NCBI GenBank assembly: GCA_041940025.1
Contig: JBGTSY010000001.1
Location: forward strand, 372,001 to 436,000
Reading direction: 5' to 3'
Source of the DNA: UBA5859 sp041940025
GTDB taxonomy: Bacteria > Pseudomonadota > Gammaproteobacteria > UBA5859
Length of the DNA: 64,000 bases
The notes beneath the pieces are model-generated. The model had not been told where the DNA came from. It saw only the letters and a list, made by a program, of their open reading frames with translations, and did no database searches. The stretch's first letter is position 1; each line of letters starts with the position of its first letter. Positions 51,930-60,358 of the stretch are shown piece by piece. The position numbers and the translations under genes were made by a program.

Positions 51930-53318
51930 CTAGCTGTTTCCCTTTGGCGTCAGTATTCGATCCACCAATTCCAAATCCTGTTTAGAAAGTGTGCCGATAG
52001 TGAAGCTAATGCCTAATAACTGCATTAAGTATTGGTATTGAGCTTGCGCATGATTGGTTTGTGCGCCATATAACCTCTGCTGTGCCGCTAATACATCGCC
52101 GGCGGTGCGTTGACCGACCTCAAAACCTAACTCGGTGGAGGCTAACAATAATTCTGCTGATCGCAAAGATTGTCTAAAGGCTGATACCTGACGTCGAGTT
52201 GCCTGTAAGTTTCTGGCGGCTTCTTTCACTTGCCTTGGTATGGTTCTTTCCAAATGAACCACATTTTGATGGGCGGCTTCACGATTACCGATGGCTTCTT
52301 TAATCTCTGCTGTTCTCAAGCCGCCGGTAAAGAGTGGCAGCTGTCCATTAATACTGTATAGGGTGGCGTCGGAGTCAGAGGGACTGCCGAAGGCGCTGTC
52401 ATTTTCAGAGGATTCAGTATAACTCGCATTCAAGGAGATCACTGGCAGTCTTTTGGCCCGGAGTCGTGCCACCTCTTTTTTGGCAACCTGATGACCGATA
52501 CGCGCCAAATTCAGTTGACCATTCGCTTTTCTAGCCACCTGCACAAGCTGTTCAGCGGCAGGGATTTGTATGGATGTGTCATTTAAATCCAACTCGCCTT
52601 CGAAGCTGGGGATCTCACCCGGCTCCTGACCAATGAGATCAGCAATCTCATAATATTTGTTTTGTAGATTGGTCTCTATAGTGACTAGGCGCGCGTAAAT
52701 CAGATCATAGGCAGCTTGTGCTTCGTGTTTATCGGTGATGCTGGCGGCACCCACCTCAAAGGCCGCTTCAGCTTTATTTTTTTGTTCTTCAATGGCATTC
52801 CTCTCAGCGTTTGCTAACTTTAATTCATCTTGGGTGATCAAATATTCCAAGTAAGCCTTACCCACTCGGAATAATAAGTCTTGTTCGGCAAGTTGATACT
52901 CTAATTTGGCTTGCTGCTGCAACGCCCCGGCCTGAGAGAGTAAATAGACTGACTGAAAATTGATGGGCTGACTCAAGGATAGAGTCACTGAGTTGCTGTT
53001 GTATCTCAGTTCATTTTTGAACGCTGAGTTGATATCAAAGGCATTGGGACTGGAAGGTGCAGAGGACTCTCTTTCGAATTCTATATCATTTAGAGTGGTG
53101 TTACCGACCAAATTTAACTGCGGCATGATGACGGCGCGGCTTTTTGCGCCGATGGTTAATTTGGCATCTAAAGTCGCCTGAGCGGCTTTTAGTTTTGCAT
53201 CGTGCACAAGAGATTGCTCATATATATCTAATATAGAAGCTGACGAGTTAGTATTGGCGCCCAGACATAAGCTGCTAGCAAGCAGGAATGGAAGTACGTT
53301 TTTATAGTTGTTTTTCAC
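51930..53318 (-). CDS. TolC-family outer membrane efflux protein
   Basis: Outer-membrane channel of the efflux system encoded just upstream. The 462 residues start with a signal peptide (about 1-27, VLPFLLASSLCLGA) and contain two TolC-type coiled-coil repeats (EQSLVHDAKLKAAQATLDA, YLEYLITQDELKLANAE, ARNLQATRRQVSAFRQSL, VGQRTAGDVLAAQQRLYGA). The start is GTG at 53318, with AGAGAG upstream. The gene lies 26 bases after the RND gene; the TolC-type member completes a full tripartite pump. Confidence 0.92.
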   Translation of the reverse strand: MKNNYKNVLPFLLASSLCLGANTNSSASILDIYEQSLVHDAKLKAAQATLDAKLTIGAKSRAVIMPQLNLVGNTTLNDIEFERESSAPSSPNAFDINSAFKNELRYNSNSVTLSLSQPINFQSVYLLSQAGALQQQAKLEYQLAEQDLLFRVGKAYLEYLITQDELKLANAERNAIEEQKNKAEAAFEVGAASITDKHEAQAAYDLIYARLVTIETNLQNKYYEIADLIGQEPGEIPSFEGELDLNDTSIQIPAAEQLVQVARKANGQLNLARIGHQVAKKEVARLRAKRLPVISLNASYTESSENDSAFGSPSDSDATLYSINGQLPLFTGGLRTAEIKEAIGNREAAHQNVVHLERTIPRQVKEAARNLQATRRQVSAFRQSLRSAELLLASTELGFEVGQRTAGDVLAAQQRLYGAQTNHAQAQYQYLMQLLGISFTIGTLSKQDLELVDRILTPKGNS

Positions 53319-53344
53319 TTAAAATCTCTCTAATTATAAATTGT

Positions 53345-56300
53345 CTATTCTTGTTTCTGCGCATAGGTAGGTGTCCCGCCCGAAGAAGCAGGTGCGCTTT
53401 TCTGATTTCTAATCTTAAAGTTCTCAAGAAGAGAATAAGCGCAAGGAACGACTAATAATGTCAATAGGGTAGAGCTGAGCATGCCACCAATCACTGCTAC
53501 CGCCATGGGGCCGTTGGTCTCGGCGCCGGCACCTAAACCGAGTGACGCTGGAAATAGAGCTAGAATAATGGTCATAGAGGTCATTAACACCGGGCGCATG
53601 CGATGAGGGCACGCTTCTAACAGAGCCTCGTCTATAGCCATGCCCTGTTCACGATATTGGTTCGTGAGATCGACAAGAAGGATTGAATTCTTCGCGACCA
53701 ATCCAACGAGCAGTACAAAACCTATCATTGAATACATGTTAATTGTATGGCCAGTAAAGTAGAGCAAATAGACTCCACCCACGACTGCCAAGGGTTGAGC
53801 AATCATCACTATCGCCGGTTGTGTAAAGGAATTAAACTGACTTGCCAGTACCATATATACCAGGATCAAGGCCAAAGAGAAGGTCAGTATCATATTTGCG
53901 ACTGTTTCTTCAAACGAGGATGCCTGACCAATCAGGTCAATGGAATATCCTGGTGGTAATAATTCATTCGATACCTCATCGAGAATTTTAGTCGCATCCG
54001 ATAAAGGCATATTGGGATCGGCGTAGTAGGTCGCGGCATACTTAAGATTATGACGGGGAATGGCGGAGGGCCCAATGTTTTCAACGAATTCTGCAATAGA
54101 ATCTAGTCGCACCATTTCTCCACTTCTTGAACTGAGATAGATATTTTTTAAATCTTCAGGCCCCCGCAAGTCGCCTTGCTGTGCTTTTAGACGCACGTCA
54201 TAACGTTCACCGTCTCCCGGCTCGTCATTGTATTTAGCCACATCGAAGCCGCCCGCCAAAACATTCACGGTAAAGGCGATGTCTCTTGCGCTAATTCCCA
54301 AATTGGCGAGTTGTTCTCGTTCCAGCGTCGGGCGAACTTGAGGTAAGGAGATTTGTAGGTCGCCATCGATACGGCCAAATCCAGGATAACTTTGTAGTTT
54401 GTTGACAATCTTGTCACCCACAGCGGCGACTTTGTCTAAGCTATATCCACTGACGACAAACTGTAATGGTTCCCCGCGAAAACCGCCGAACGGGCTGACA
54501 TTGGATACGAAACTACGCACGCCGGGAATTTGAGAGAGTTCTTCATTGAGCTGCGCTTGTAACTCCCATTGTTTTTGTTCTCGATCTTCTCTACCGCGCA
54601 TGGTGATGAATACGATCCCGCTGTTGACCTCTTGGGTTTGACCCAAACCGATGGCAGAAAAATAGGTGCCGATGGAATCGCGATGACGTTCCAAGATCTG
54701 TTCAATCATTTGCAGTCTTTGTGCTGTATACCCGATATCGCTTCCCAACGGGGTTTTAAAGGTTATCATCAACTGGCCTTCATCAATCTTCGGCATGAAG
54801 CCTTTACCCATTTGCTGGAAGGGAACACAACTGGTTGCCACTACCACGAGACTAACCAGCATCACTTTGGCTCTGTGTTTTAAACCAAATTTGATAAATC
54901 TCCTATATGCCTGTTCCATGGAACGAAACATATTTTCCAGAGCGTTATATAAGGTACCGTGGGTTGCTTGCACTTTTAAGAATCGTGCACATAACATTGG
55001 CGTGAGCGTAATGGCAACAAAGAAAGACGCCATGATGCCGAAGGTGACCACTACTGCGAATTCGCGGAAGAATTCTCCAATGATTCCAGTCATAAATATG
55101 ACTGGACCAAAAATGGCCACCAAAGTCATGGTTGCAGCGAAAATGGCAAAGAACACTTGGTTACTGGCTTTAATGGCAACTTCGCCGGGATCCTCTTCGG
55201 GGTTATCTTCGCGGTGACGGAAAATATTTTCCAGCACCACAATAGAATCGTCTACTACGACACCGATTAACAACAACAGCGCCAGCAGGCTCATGGTATT
55301 GAAGGTGTAACCAAGACCGAACATTACCGCGACTGCGGCTAATAGTGAGACAGGGATTGCGAGAGAGATAATGATGGTGCCGCGACCACTCTTTAAAAAC
55401 AGCAGTACTACCAGCCCAGCGAGAATGGTGCCTAGAATCACATGTTCGTATAAGGCACTCACTAGCTCTTTGATGATTCTTGCACTATCGGTAGCGATTT
55501 TGACTTCCAGGCCTGCAGGGAGTTGCGGACGAATTTCCTCATTCAATCTTTTTGTGACTTCATTTGCAATGGCAACAGTATTGCTGCCAGCGACCTTAAT
55601 GATGCCTAACCCTACGCTAGGTTTGCCATCAAGTTGTGCCAATTGTCTATAATCTTCAAGTCCATCCACCACATTTGCAACGTCTTTGAGGCGAATATTC
55701 AAACCACCCCGGTTAGCGATGATTAGGTTGGCTAGTTCGTCAGTATCATGAAATTCCAAATCCATACGTATCAGGTGTTCCGCACCATCTGCACTCAGAA
55801 AGCCGCCTGGAAACTGTATATGAGAGGTTTGAAACGCACCTATCACATCCTGAGTGGTGAGTCCGTAGGCAGATAGTCTCTTAATATCAATCTCTGCTCG
55901 AATGACTCTCTGACGGCCACCGCCCATTGTGATCTGACCGACGCCGTCGATATTTTCTAAACGTTTCTTAATAATGTTTTCTGCATACTGATTCAGTTGC
56001 TGCAGGGTGCGATCACCCTGTAGTACCAGCCACATGATAGGAAATGCATCGGGGTCCACTTTGGCCACAATGGGTGTTTCAGCGTCGGTGGGCAGGTTGT
56101 TGATCACCTGATTGATCTTAGCCTGTACTTCGTTAAAGGCTACGTCGACATTCTTATCGATGTCAAAGCGAACCATGATTTGTGACACACTAGGAGAAGA
56201 GGTGGAACGTAACTCGTCAATTCCTGGGACACTATTGACAACTGATTCTAGTAAGTTTGTGACACTGGAATCGATAATTTCCGGACTCGCCCCCGGTAGG

Positions 56301-56449
56301 ATTGTAGTCACGGTAACCATGGGAAAATCGATGGCAGGAAACTGTGCGACACCGATTCGATCCATACTGATGGCGCCGAAGAGAATCAGTGCCGCACTGA
56401 GCATGTAAGCTAAGACATATCTTCTTACGGAAATTTCAGGCAGTGTCAT
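53345..56449 (-). CDS. RND multidrug efflux permease (AcrB/MexB-like)
   Basis: Inner-membrane proton-driven exporter of the HAE-type RND family. The 1034 residues carry 12 expected membrane segments, with the first at about 11-27. The proton-relay Asp pair is in LIGVVVDDSIVVLENI and a Lys is retained in the TM10 region (VLLVGLVAKNSILLVDL). The large periplasmic loops include PGFGRIDGDLQ. It overlaps the adaptor gene by 4 bases. Substrate range is unknown; homologs pump drugs, dyes and bile salts. Confidence 0.93.
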   Translation of the reverse strand: MTLPEISVRRYVLAYMLSAALILFGAISMDRIGVAQFPAIDFPMVTVTTILPGASPEIIDSSVTNLLESVVNSVPGIDELRSTSSPSVSQIMVRFDIDKNVDVAFNEVQAKINQVINNLPTDAETPIVAKVDPDAFPIMWLVLQGDRTLQQLNQYAENIIKKRLENIDGVGQITMGGGRQRVIRAEIDIKRLSAYGLTTQDVIGAFQTSHIQFPGGFLSADGAEHLIRMDLEFHDTDELANLIIANRGGLNIRLKDVANVVDGLEDYRQLAQLDGKPSVGLGIIKVAGSNTVAIANEVTKRLNEEIRPQLPAGLEVKIATDSARIIKELVSALYEHVILGTILAGLVVLLFLKSGRGTIIISLAIPVSLLAAVAVMFGLGYTFNTMSLLALLLLIGVVVDDSIVVLENIFRHREDNPEEDPGEVAIKASNQVFFAIFAATMTLVAIFGPVIFMTGIIGEFFREFAVVVTFGIMASFFVAITLTPMLCARFLKVQATHGTLYNALENMFRSMEQAYRRFIKFGLKHRAKVMLVSLVVVATSCVPFQQMGKGFMPKIDEGQLMITFKTPLGSDIGYTAQRLQMIEQILERHRDSIGTYFSAIGLGQTQEVNSGIVFITMRGREDREQKQWELQAQLNEELSQIPGVRSFVSNVSPFGGFRGEPLQFVVSGYSLDKVAAVGDKIVNKLQSYPGFGRIDGDLQISLPQVRPTLEREQLANLGISARDIAFTVNVLAGGFDVAKYNDEPGDGERYDVRLKAQQGDLRGPEDLKNIYLSSRSGEMVRLDSIAEFVENIGPSAIPRHNLKYAATYYADPNMPLSDATKILDEVSNELLPPGYSIDLIGQASSFEETVANMILTFSLALILVYMVLASQFNSFTQPAIVMIAQPLAVVGGVYLLYFTGHTINMYSMIGFVLLVGLVAKNSILLVDLTNQYREQGMAIDEALLEACPHRMRPVLMTSMTIILALFPASLGLGAGAETNGPMAVAVIGGMLSSTLLTLLVVPCAYSLLENFKIRNQKSAPASSGGTPTYAQKQE

Positions 56450-57570
56450 TGTATCGCCTCCTGAACGCGAACTTGTGCCTCATCGCTCAAAAATCCAGCG
56501 CCGTCTAACGCGATTTGTACGTTTTTATCAAGACCACCGATGATTTCAATTTTGTCATCAATACGTACACCCGTTTGCACAACTTTTTGTTGCGCGACGC
56601 CATTTTCGATCACGTAGACTACCCGTCCCGCAGGTCTCAGCACGACCGATCTTAACGGGACTAGTAGTGCTTCTGCTCTTGCTTCAATGATAACTTCGCC
56701 TTGCACACTGGCGCCCGGCCGCCAGTTGCCGGGATTGTTAAATTCAGTGATCACCTGTAATGCGCGGTTGCCAACGTTAATATTCGGTAGAATTTCGCTA
56801 ATTGTTCCTTCTGCTATTTGGCCTGGCGCGGTATCTGTGGTTAAGCGTACAGTTTGTCCGACCTTGAGCGAGGTGCTGAGGGTCTCAGGAAAATTTAATT
56901 TCGCCTGAAGCAGTTCGTCGGTGCTGATTTCAAACACACCTTGACCCATGGCGACAAAATCCCCCACTGAGATCTTCCGATTGTCCACAACGCCGTTAAC
57001 CGGGGAACGAATCGCAGTCTTTTTGATCTGTTCATTAACTTGAGCTAATTGGGATTCTGCAGAATTGAGCGCTGCAGATTGAGCGGCAAATTGTGCTTCC
57101 GCCTCCTCTAACATGGCCTCCGAGATAAAATTCTGCTCTACTAATTTTTGATTTCTGGCAACTAAGCGATCTAGATTGTTCACGATAGCTTCCAGGCGTT
57201 TTACGTTGGCTTGCGCGGCATCCCGTCGCAACTCTAAATCTTTGGTATCCAATTGCGCCAGTAGTTGACCTCGTTTTACGGTTTGCCCTGCATCCACGTA
57301 TATTCGAATCACCCGACCTGTTGCTTCGGCACCAATTTTAGGTGAGGTTTTGCTGGTGATCTGGCCGATGCTGCTTTCTATCACTTCGACAGGACCGATA
57401 GTTGGTTCAGCCAAGGTGATCAAAGTAGCGGAAATGGACTCATCCACAGCCCCATTGGCTTCAGAATCATTCCCACACCCTGTCAGTGTGAACACTCCTG
57501 GTAGGCAAACTGTCGCTAAAAGGAATAGTTGAGGGATGGAATTAAATTTTTTCATATTTTTTACTTTCAT
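56446..57570 (-). CDS. RND periplasmic adaptor lipoprotein (MFP)
   Basis: Membrane-fusion protein of 374 residues linking the RND permease and the TolC-type channel. A lipobox LTGC puts the lipidated Cys at residue 32. Lipoyl-type halves (IYVDAGQTVKRGQLLAQLD and IRSPVNGVVDNRKISVGDFV) surround a helical hairpin (AQANVKRLEAIVNNLDRLV). A second ATG 15 bases in (57555) is possible, but the first is favoured. It begins 23 bases after the tetR stop and overlaps the RND gene by 4 bases. Confidence 0.92.
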   Translation of the reverse strand: MKVKNMKKFNSIPQLFLLATVCLPGVFTLTGCGNDSEANGAVDESISATLITLAEPTIGPVEVIESSIGQITSKTSPKIGAEATGRVIRIYVDAGQTVKRGQLLAQLDTKDLELRRDAAQANVKRLEAIVNNLDRLVARNQKLVEQNFISEAMLEEAEAQFAAQSAALNSAESQLAQVNEQIKKTAIRSPVNGVVDNRKISVGDFVAMGQGVFEISTDELLQAKLNFPETLSTSLKVGQTVRLTTDTAPGQIAEGTISEILPNINVGNRALQVITEFNNPGNWRPGASVQGEVIIEARAEALLVPLRSVVLRPAGRVVYVIENGVAQQKVVQTGVRIDDKIEIIGGLDKNVQIALDGAGFLSDEAQVRVQEAIQ

Positions 57571-57593
57571 ATTTTCGTTCCAATGGAACCGAA

Positions 57594-58217
57594 TTATTCT
57601 TCTAAAATTCCATATAAAATTGTGTTTGCGACGTTCTCACAATAGCGATCGGGGCTGTCAGCGAAAACAATGTCTGGAAAATGGCTAAAAAATTCATGGG
57701 CCTGAAAAAAGAACACATTGCTGCCGATGAGGAGCGTTGCCACTAATGCAGGATCCACCCCCTCTTTGATTTCGCCTTTTTCCTGAGAACTTTTTAAGAT
57801 CTGCACTAAACGGGAAAAATTTTTAGCAAAGGTATTTTTGGCAATTTCTACTGTGGCGCGCTGCCCTTTTTTCTGTAACTCCCTTAAGGTCAACTGTGTA
57901 ATGACACTATTACGCATTAATTGTTTCAAGTGTGCACGAGTGTAGCGAGGAATTTGTTCCTTCGCATGACCGCTACTGCTATCCATTTCTTCCAATAAGC
58001 GTGTCATCTCTTCACATGCCTTTTTTAGTATGGCGCCATATAGATCACTCTTACTTTTAAAATGGTGAAGAATATTGGCTTTGCTCACCCCCGCCTGTTT
58101 GGCAATCTGGCTGAGCGACACACTGTCAAAATCCTGCTGAGCGAATAAAGTTTCCGCTGCGGCTAGGATCCTTAATTCGCCGTCATTGTGAATATGGGTG
58201 ACCATAGAGCCTGCCAT
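57594..58217 (-). CDS. TetR-family repressor of the efflux operon
   Basis: TetR-type regulator of 207 residues with an N-terminal HTH (VSLSQIAKQAGVSKANILHHF). The C-terminal effector domain (residues 60-207) has no recognisable ligand signature. It is first in the tetR-MFP-RND-tolC operon, and the operator and promoter lie directly upstream. Start uncertain: ATG 58217 lacks a clear ribosome binding site; an in-frame ATG at 58205 has AGG seven bases upstream. Autoregulation is inferred from the operator position. Confidence 0.9.
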   Translation of the reverse strand: MAGSMVTHIHNDGELRILAAAETLFAQQDFDSVSLSQIAKQAGVSKANILHHFKSKSDLYGAILKKACEEMTRLLEEMDSSSGHAKEQIPRYTRAHLKQLMRNSVITQLTLRELQKKGQRATVEIAKNTFAKNFSRLVQILKSSQEKGEIKEGVDPALVATLLIGSNVFFFQAHEFFSHFPDIVFADSPDRYCENVANTILYGILEE

Positions 58218-58272
58218 GTAAAAAATTAGTGAATGTTGAGAACAAATAGCCCGGCTTATTTTTTATCGCTGT

Positions 58273-58288
58273 CTGACCGGGCGGTCAG
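58273..58288 (-). promoter_or_regulatory. TetR-type operator (perfect inverted repeat)
   Basis: CTGACCGGGCGGTCAG: two arms CTGACC and GGTCAG around GGGC. The inner TGACCG/CGGTCA arms match typical operators of AcrR-type repressors. It immediately follows the -10 box of the promoter at 58287-58315, covering the predicted transcription start, which would let the bound repressor block initiation. Confidence 0.75.
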
Positions 58289-58315
58289 TATATAGGTTCT
58301 GCTTCGTTAGGTCAA
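58287..58315 (-). promoter_or_regulatory. Sigma-70 promoter of the tetR-efflux operon
   Basis: On the minus strand: -35 TTGACC (58315-58310), 17-base spacer, -10 TATACT (58292-58287). Both hexamers differ from consensus at one base. The TetR operator begins inside the -10 box. The -35 box abuts the poly-T tail of the rpoH terminator, so the two units are packed back to back. Confidence 0.75.
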
Positions 58316-58317
58316 AA

Positions 58318-58340
58318 AAATCCCCCAGTTAGGGGGATTT
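58318..58340 (-). terminator. Rho-independent terminator of rpoH
   Basis: A stem of AAATCCCCC and GGGGGATTT with a 5-base loop (AGTTA). On the minus strand it is followed by a run of seven Ts (complement of 58314-58320). It lies about 68 bases past the rpoH stop at 58408. Confidence 0.88.
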
Positions 58341-58407
58341 GTTATCGACAATAAATTTGGCAAACTACTTAAGTGACAATTTTCGCGAGAATCAGTCGAA
58401 CCTAAAG

Positions 58408-59259
58408 TTAAGTCATCGCACTACGAAGTTTTTTAATTGCGTTTTCTTCTATTTGGCGAATGCGTTCGTGAGAGACGCCATATTTGCCAGCCAGATCTTT
58501 TAATGTGGCTTTTGGTTCCTTTAACCAACGAGATTCGATAATGTCTTTTGATCTCTCGTCTAGTCCATCCAATGCGCCAATTAAACTACTTTGATGTTGT
58601 GTTTGAAGCTCTTCCGTGGCCACTAAGTCACTAGGTTCATAGCGGATATCTGCTATGGTGTTGATGGGGGCTGAATAGTGTTCTTCATCTTCATCTGAAA
58701 ACGCGTCGAAGCTGTTGTCACGACTGGAAAGCCGGGACTCCATTTCAAACACGTCCCCCATGCTGACGCCTAGTTCATTGGCAATTAGTTCTGCTTCTTC
58801 TTGATTTAGCCAGCCAAGATCTTTCTTACTGCTACGTAAATTAAAGAATAATTTACGTTGAGCCTTGGTAGTTGCCACCTTGACCATTCTCCAGTTACGC
58901 AGCACGAATTCGTGAATTTCTGCTTTAATCCAGTGGACTGCATAAGAGATGAGACGGACATTCGCTGCGGGATCGAAGCGTCTGACGGCTTTCATTAAGC
59001 CAATATTGCCTTCTTGAATTAAGTCAGCCAATGGCAGTCCATAACCAGAATAGTTTCTGGCAATGTGGACGACGAATTTTAGGTGTCCTAACACTAGTTG
59101 ACGTGCGGCATCAAGATCTTGTTCTTCATGCCATTTTATGGCGAGCTGACGTTCTTCTTCAGCTTCCAATACGGGAATAGCGGCAATGGTTTGTAAGTAG
59201 CTATCCAGGCTACTAGATTGAACAACCGGCACATTGTACGTGCTTGTTAGTGTGCTCAT
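58408..59259 (-). CDS. rpoH: RNA polymerase sigma factor RpoH (sigma-32)
   Basis: Heat-shock sigma factor of 283 residues (E. coli 284). It carries the RpoH box QRKLFFNLR (134-142), regions 2.3-2.4 (ISYAVHWIKAEIHEFVLRNW) and a region 4.2 HTH (ATLKDLAGKYGVSHERIRQIE). The ATG at 59259 has AGGGAGAG upstream on the minus strand; an upstream extension to 59292 would read through the operator-side leader and is rejected. It follows ftsX as in Pseudomonas. Two CIRCE-type operators lie 35-93 bases upstream, suggesting HrcA repression. The terminator is at 58318-58340. Confidence 0.97.
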   Translation of the reverse strand: MSTLTSTYNVPVVQSSSLDSYLQTIAAIPVLEAEEERQLAIKWHEEQDLDAARQLVLGHLKFVVHIARNYSGYGLPLADLIQEGNIGLMKAVRRFDPAANVRLISYAVHWIKAEIHEFVLRNWRMVKVATTKAQRKLFFNLRSSKKDLGWLNQEEAELIANELGVSMGDVFEMESRLSSRDNSFDAFSDEDEEHYSAPINTIADIRYEPSDLVATEELQTQHQSSLIGALDGLDERSKDIIESRWLKEPKATLKDLAGKYGVSHERIRQIEENAIKKLRSAMT

Positions 59260-59293
59260 ATGTCTCTCCCTACAGCTAAATGAGTCGTTCATT

Positions 59294-59320
59294 TTAGCAC
59301 TCCATCGGAAAGAGTGCTAA
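59294..59320. promoter_or_regulatory. CIRCE operator 1 (HrcA binding site), perfect
   Basis: TTAGCACTC (59294-59302), 9-base spacer, GAGTGCTAA (59312-59320): identical to the CIRCE consensus at all 18 arm positions. It sits 35-61 bases upstream of the rpoH ATG in the ftsX-rpoH gap. CIRCE is bound by HrcA, the repressor of groESL and dnaK operons in many bacteria. Confidence 0.9.
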
Positions 59321-59325
59321 AAAAT

Positions 59326-59352
59326 TTAGCACTCTAATACCAAGACTGCTAA
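59326..59352. promoter_or_regulatory. CIRCE operator 2, one mismatch
   Basis: TTAGCACTC (59326-59334), 9-base spacer, GACTGCTAA (59344-59352): 17 of 18 arm positions match. It begins 5 bases after operator 1, so the centres are 32 bases apart, close to three DNA turns, on the same helix face. The facing inner arms also form a palindrome GAGTGCTAAA-AAA-TTTAGCACTC (59312-59334). Confidence 0.8.
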
Positions 59353-59413
59353 ATTAAGCACGTATTTAATGTCTAGATGGTTCCATTTGCCGGGTGACAA
59401 CATTTAACTCACT

Positions 59414-60358
59414 TCAGATACTATCGATCGCGGAAAGATGGCTGGAAAAAGCTGCCCAGGCCCCCACAAACCCAACTGCGGAGCCGGTCGCCAACAGGAG
59501 GAACACCATCTCCGCAGGTACCAATCCAGTAGGTGGTTGAAAATTATATATATTTGATAAATATCGCAATGGTGGCACCAACCAAGCTACGATTATGCTG
59601 AGCGCCACCCAGCTAAAGGTGGCGCCTAAAAATCCGTACAAAAAGCCAATATATAGGAAAGGCCGTCGTATAAAGGGATCCGTTGCACCCATTAATCGGC
59701 TAATTTCTATTTCGCTCTTTTTATTTTCGATGGCTAGTCTAATGGTGTTACCGACAACGAATAACACGGCTAAAGCTAACAAGATATTAACGATAAAACC
59801 GATTCGATTGGCAATGAGCACCATTTTAGCGAATCGTTCGGCCCATTCAATATCTATCCTAACTGAATCCACCCCTTCAATAGACGACATCTGTTTTCGT
59901 AATTCGAGGAGCTGAGGTTGACTGATGGGTGTTTTTGGGGTGATCACCAAGGTGGCGGGTAGAGGATTGTTGGGTAGTTTCTCAACGACCGCAGACAAGC
60001 CGGTGCGTTCGGCAAATTCTTTTAGACCTTGTTGTGGCGAGATATAGTCTACATTTTTTATTTCTGATCTTTTTTGAATGGCTAGACGTAAATCTAAGGC
60101 GGCGCTTTCAGACATATCCCGAGTCAGAAACAACGCCAAATTGTAATTGCTGGCCAGGTTGTTAGAGGCCGACTGGGCAGTGCTGAGACCAATATGCATT
60201 AGGGTAGGCTGTAGTAAAACCACGGCGATTGTAAGGATGGTGAGCAGACTGGCGATGGGGTTCCTGAGAATATCACCAATACTGTTTAAGGCCACTCTGA
60301 GATGATCCAATAGATATGGGCTGAGAGTGGTATGCCAAAAAGAGGATTTTTTGTTCAT
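59414..60358 (-). CDS. ftsX: Cell division protein FtsX
   Basis: Permease-like partner of FtsE, controlling septal peptidoglycan hydrolase activation. It has 314 residues: a cytoplasmic N-terminus, TM1 (about 36-56), a periplasmic loop (60-190) with VDYISPQQGLKEF, then three C-terminal membrane segments (190-215, 238-262, 280-305). The motif NTIRLAIENKKSEIEISRLMGATD is typical. The start ATG at 60358 overlaps the ftsE stop by 4 bases. Confidence 0.95.
   Translation of the reverse strand: MNKKSSFWHTTLSPYLLDHLRVALNSIGDILRNPIASLLTILTIAVVLLQPTLMHIGLSTAQSASNNLASNYNLALFLTRDMSESAALDLRLAIQKRSEIKNVDYISPQQGLKEFAERTGLSAVVEKLPNNPLPATLVITPKTPISQPQLLELRKQMSSIEGVDSVRIDIEWAERFAKMVLIANRIGFIVNILLALAVLFVVGNTIRLAIENKKSEIEISRLMGATDPFIRRPFLYIGFLYGFLGATFSWVALSIIVAWLVPPLRYLSNIYNFQPPTGLVPAEMVFLLLATGSAVGFVGAWAAFSSHLSAIDSI

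Noticed and set aside
59260..59292. 11-codon N-terminal extension of RpoH
   Set aside because: The internal ATG at 59259 has a strong ribosome binding site and matches the known RpoH N-terminus.
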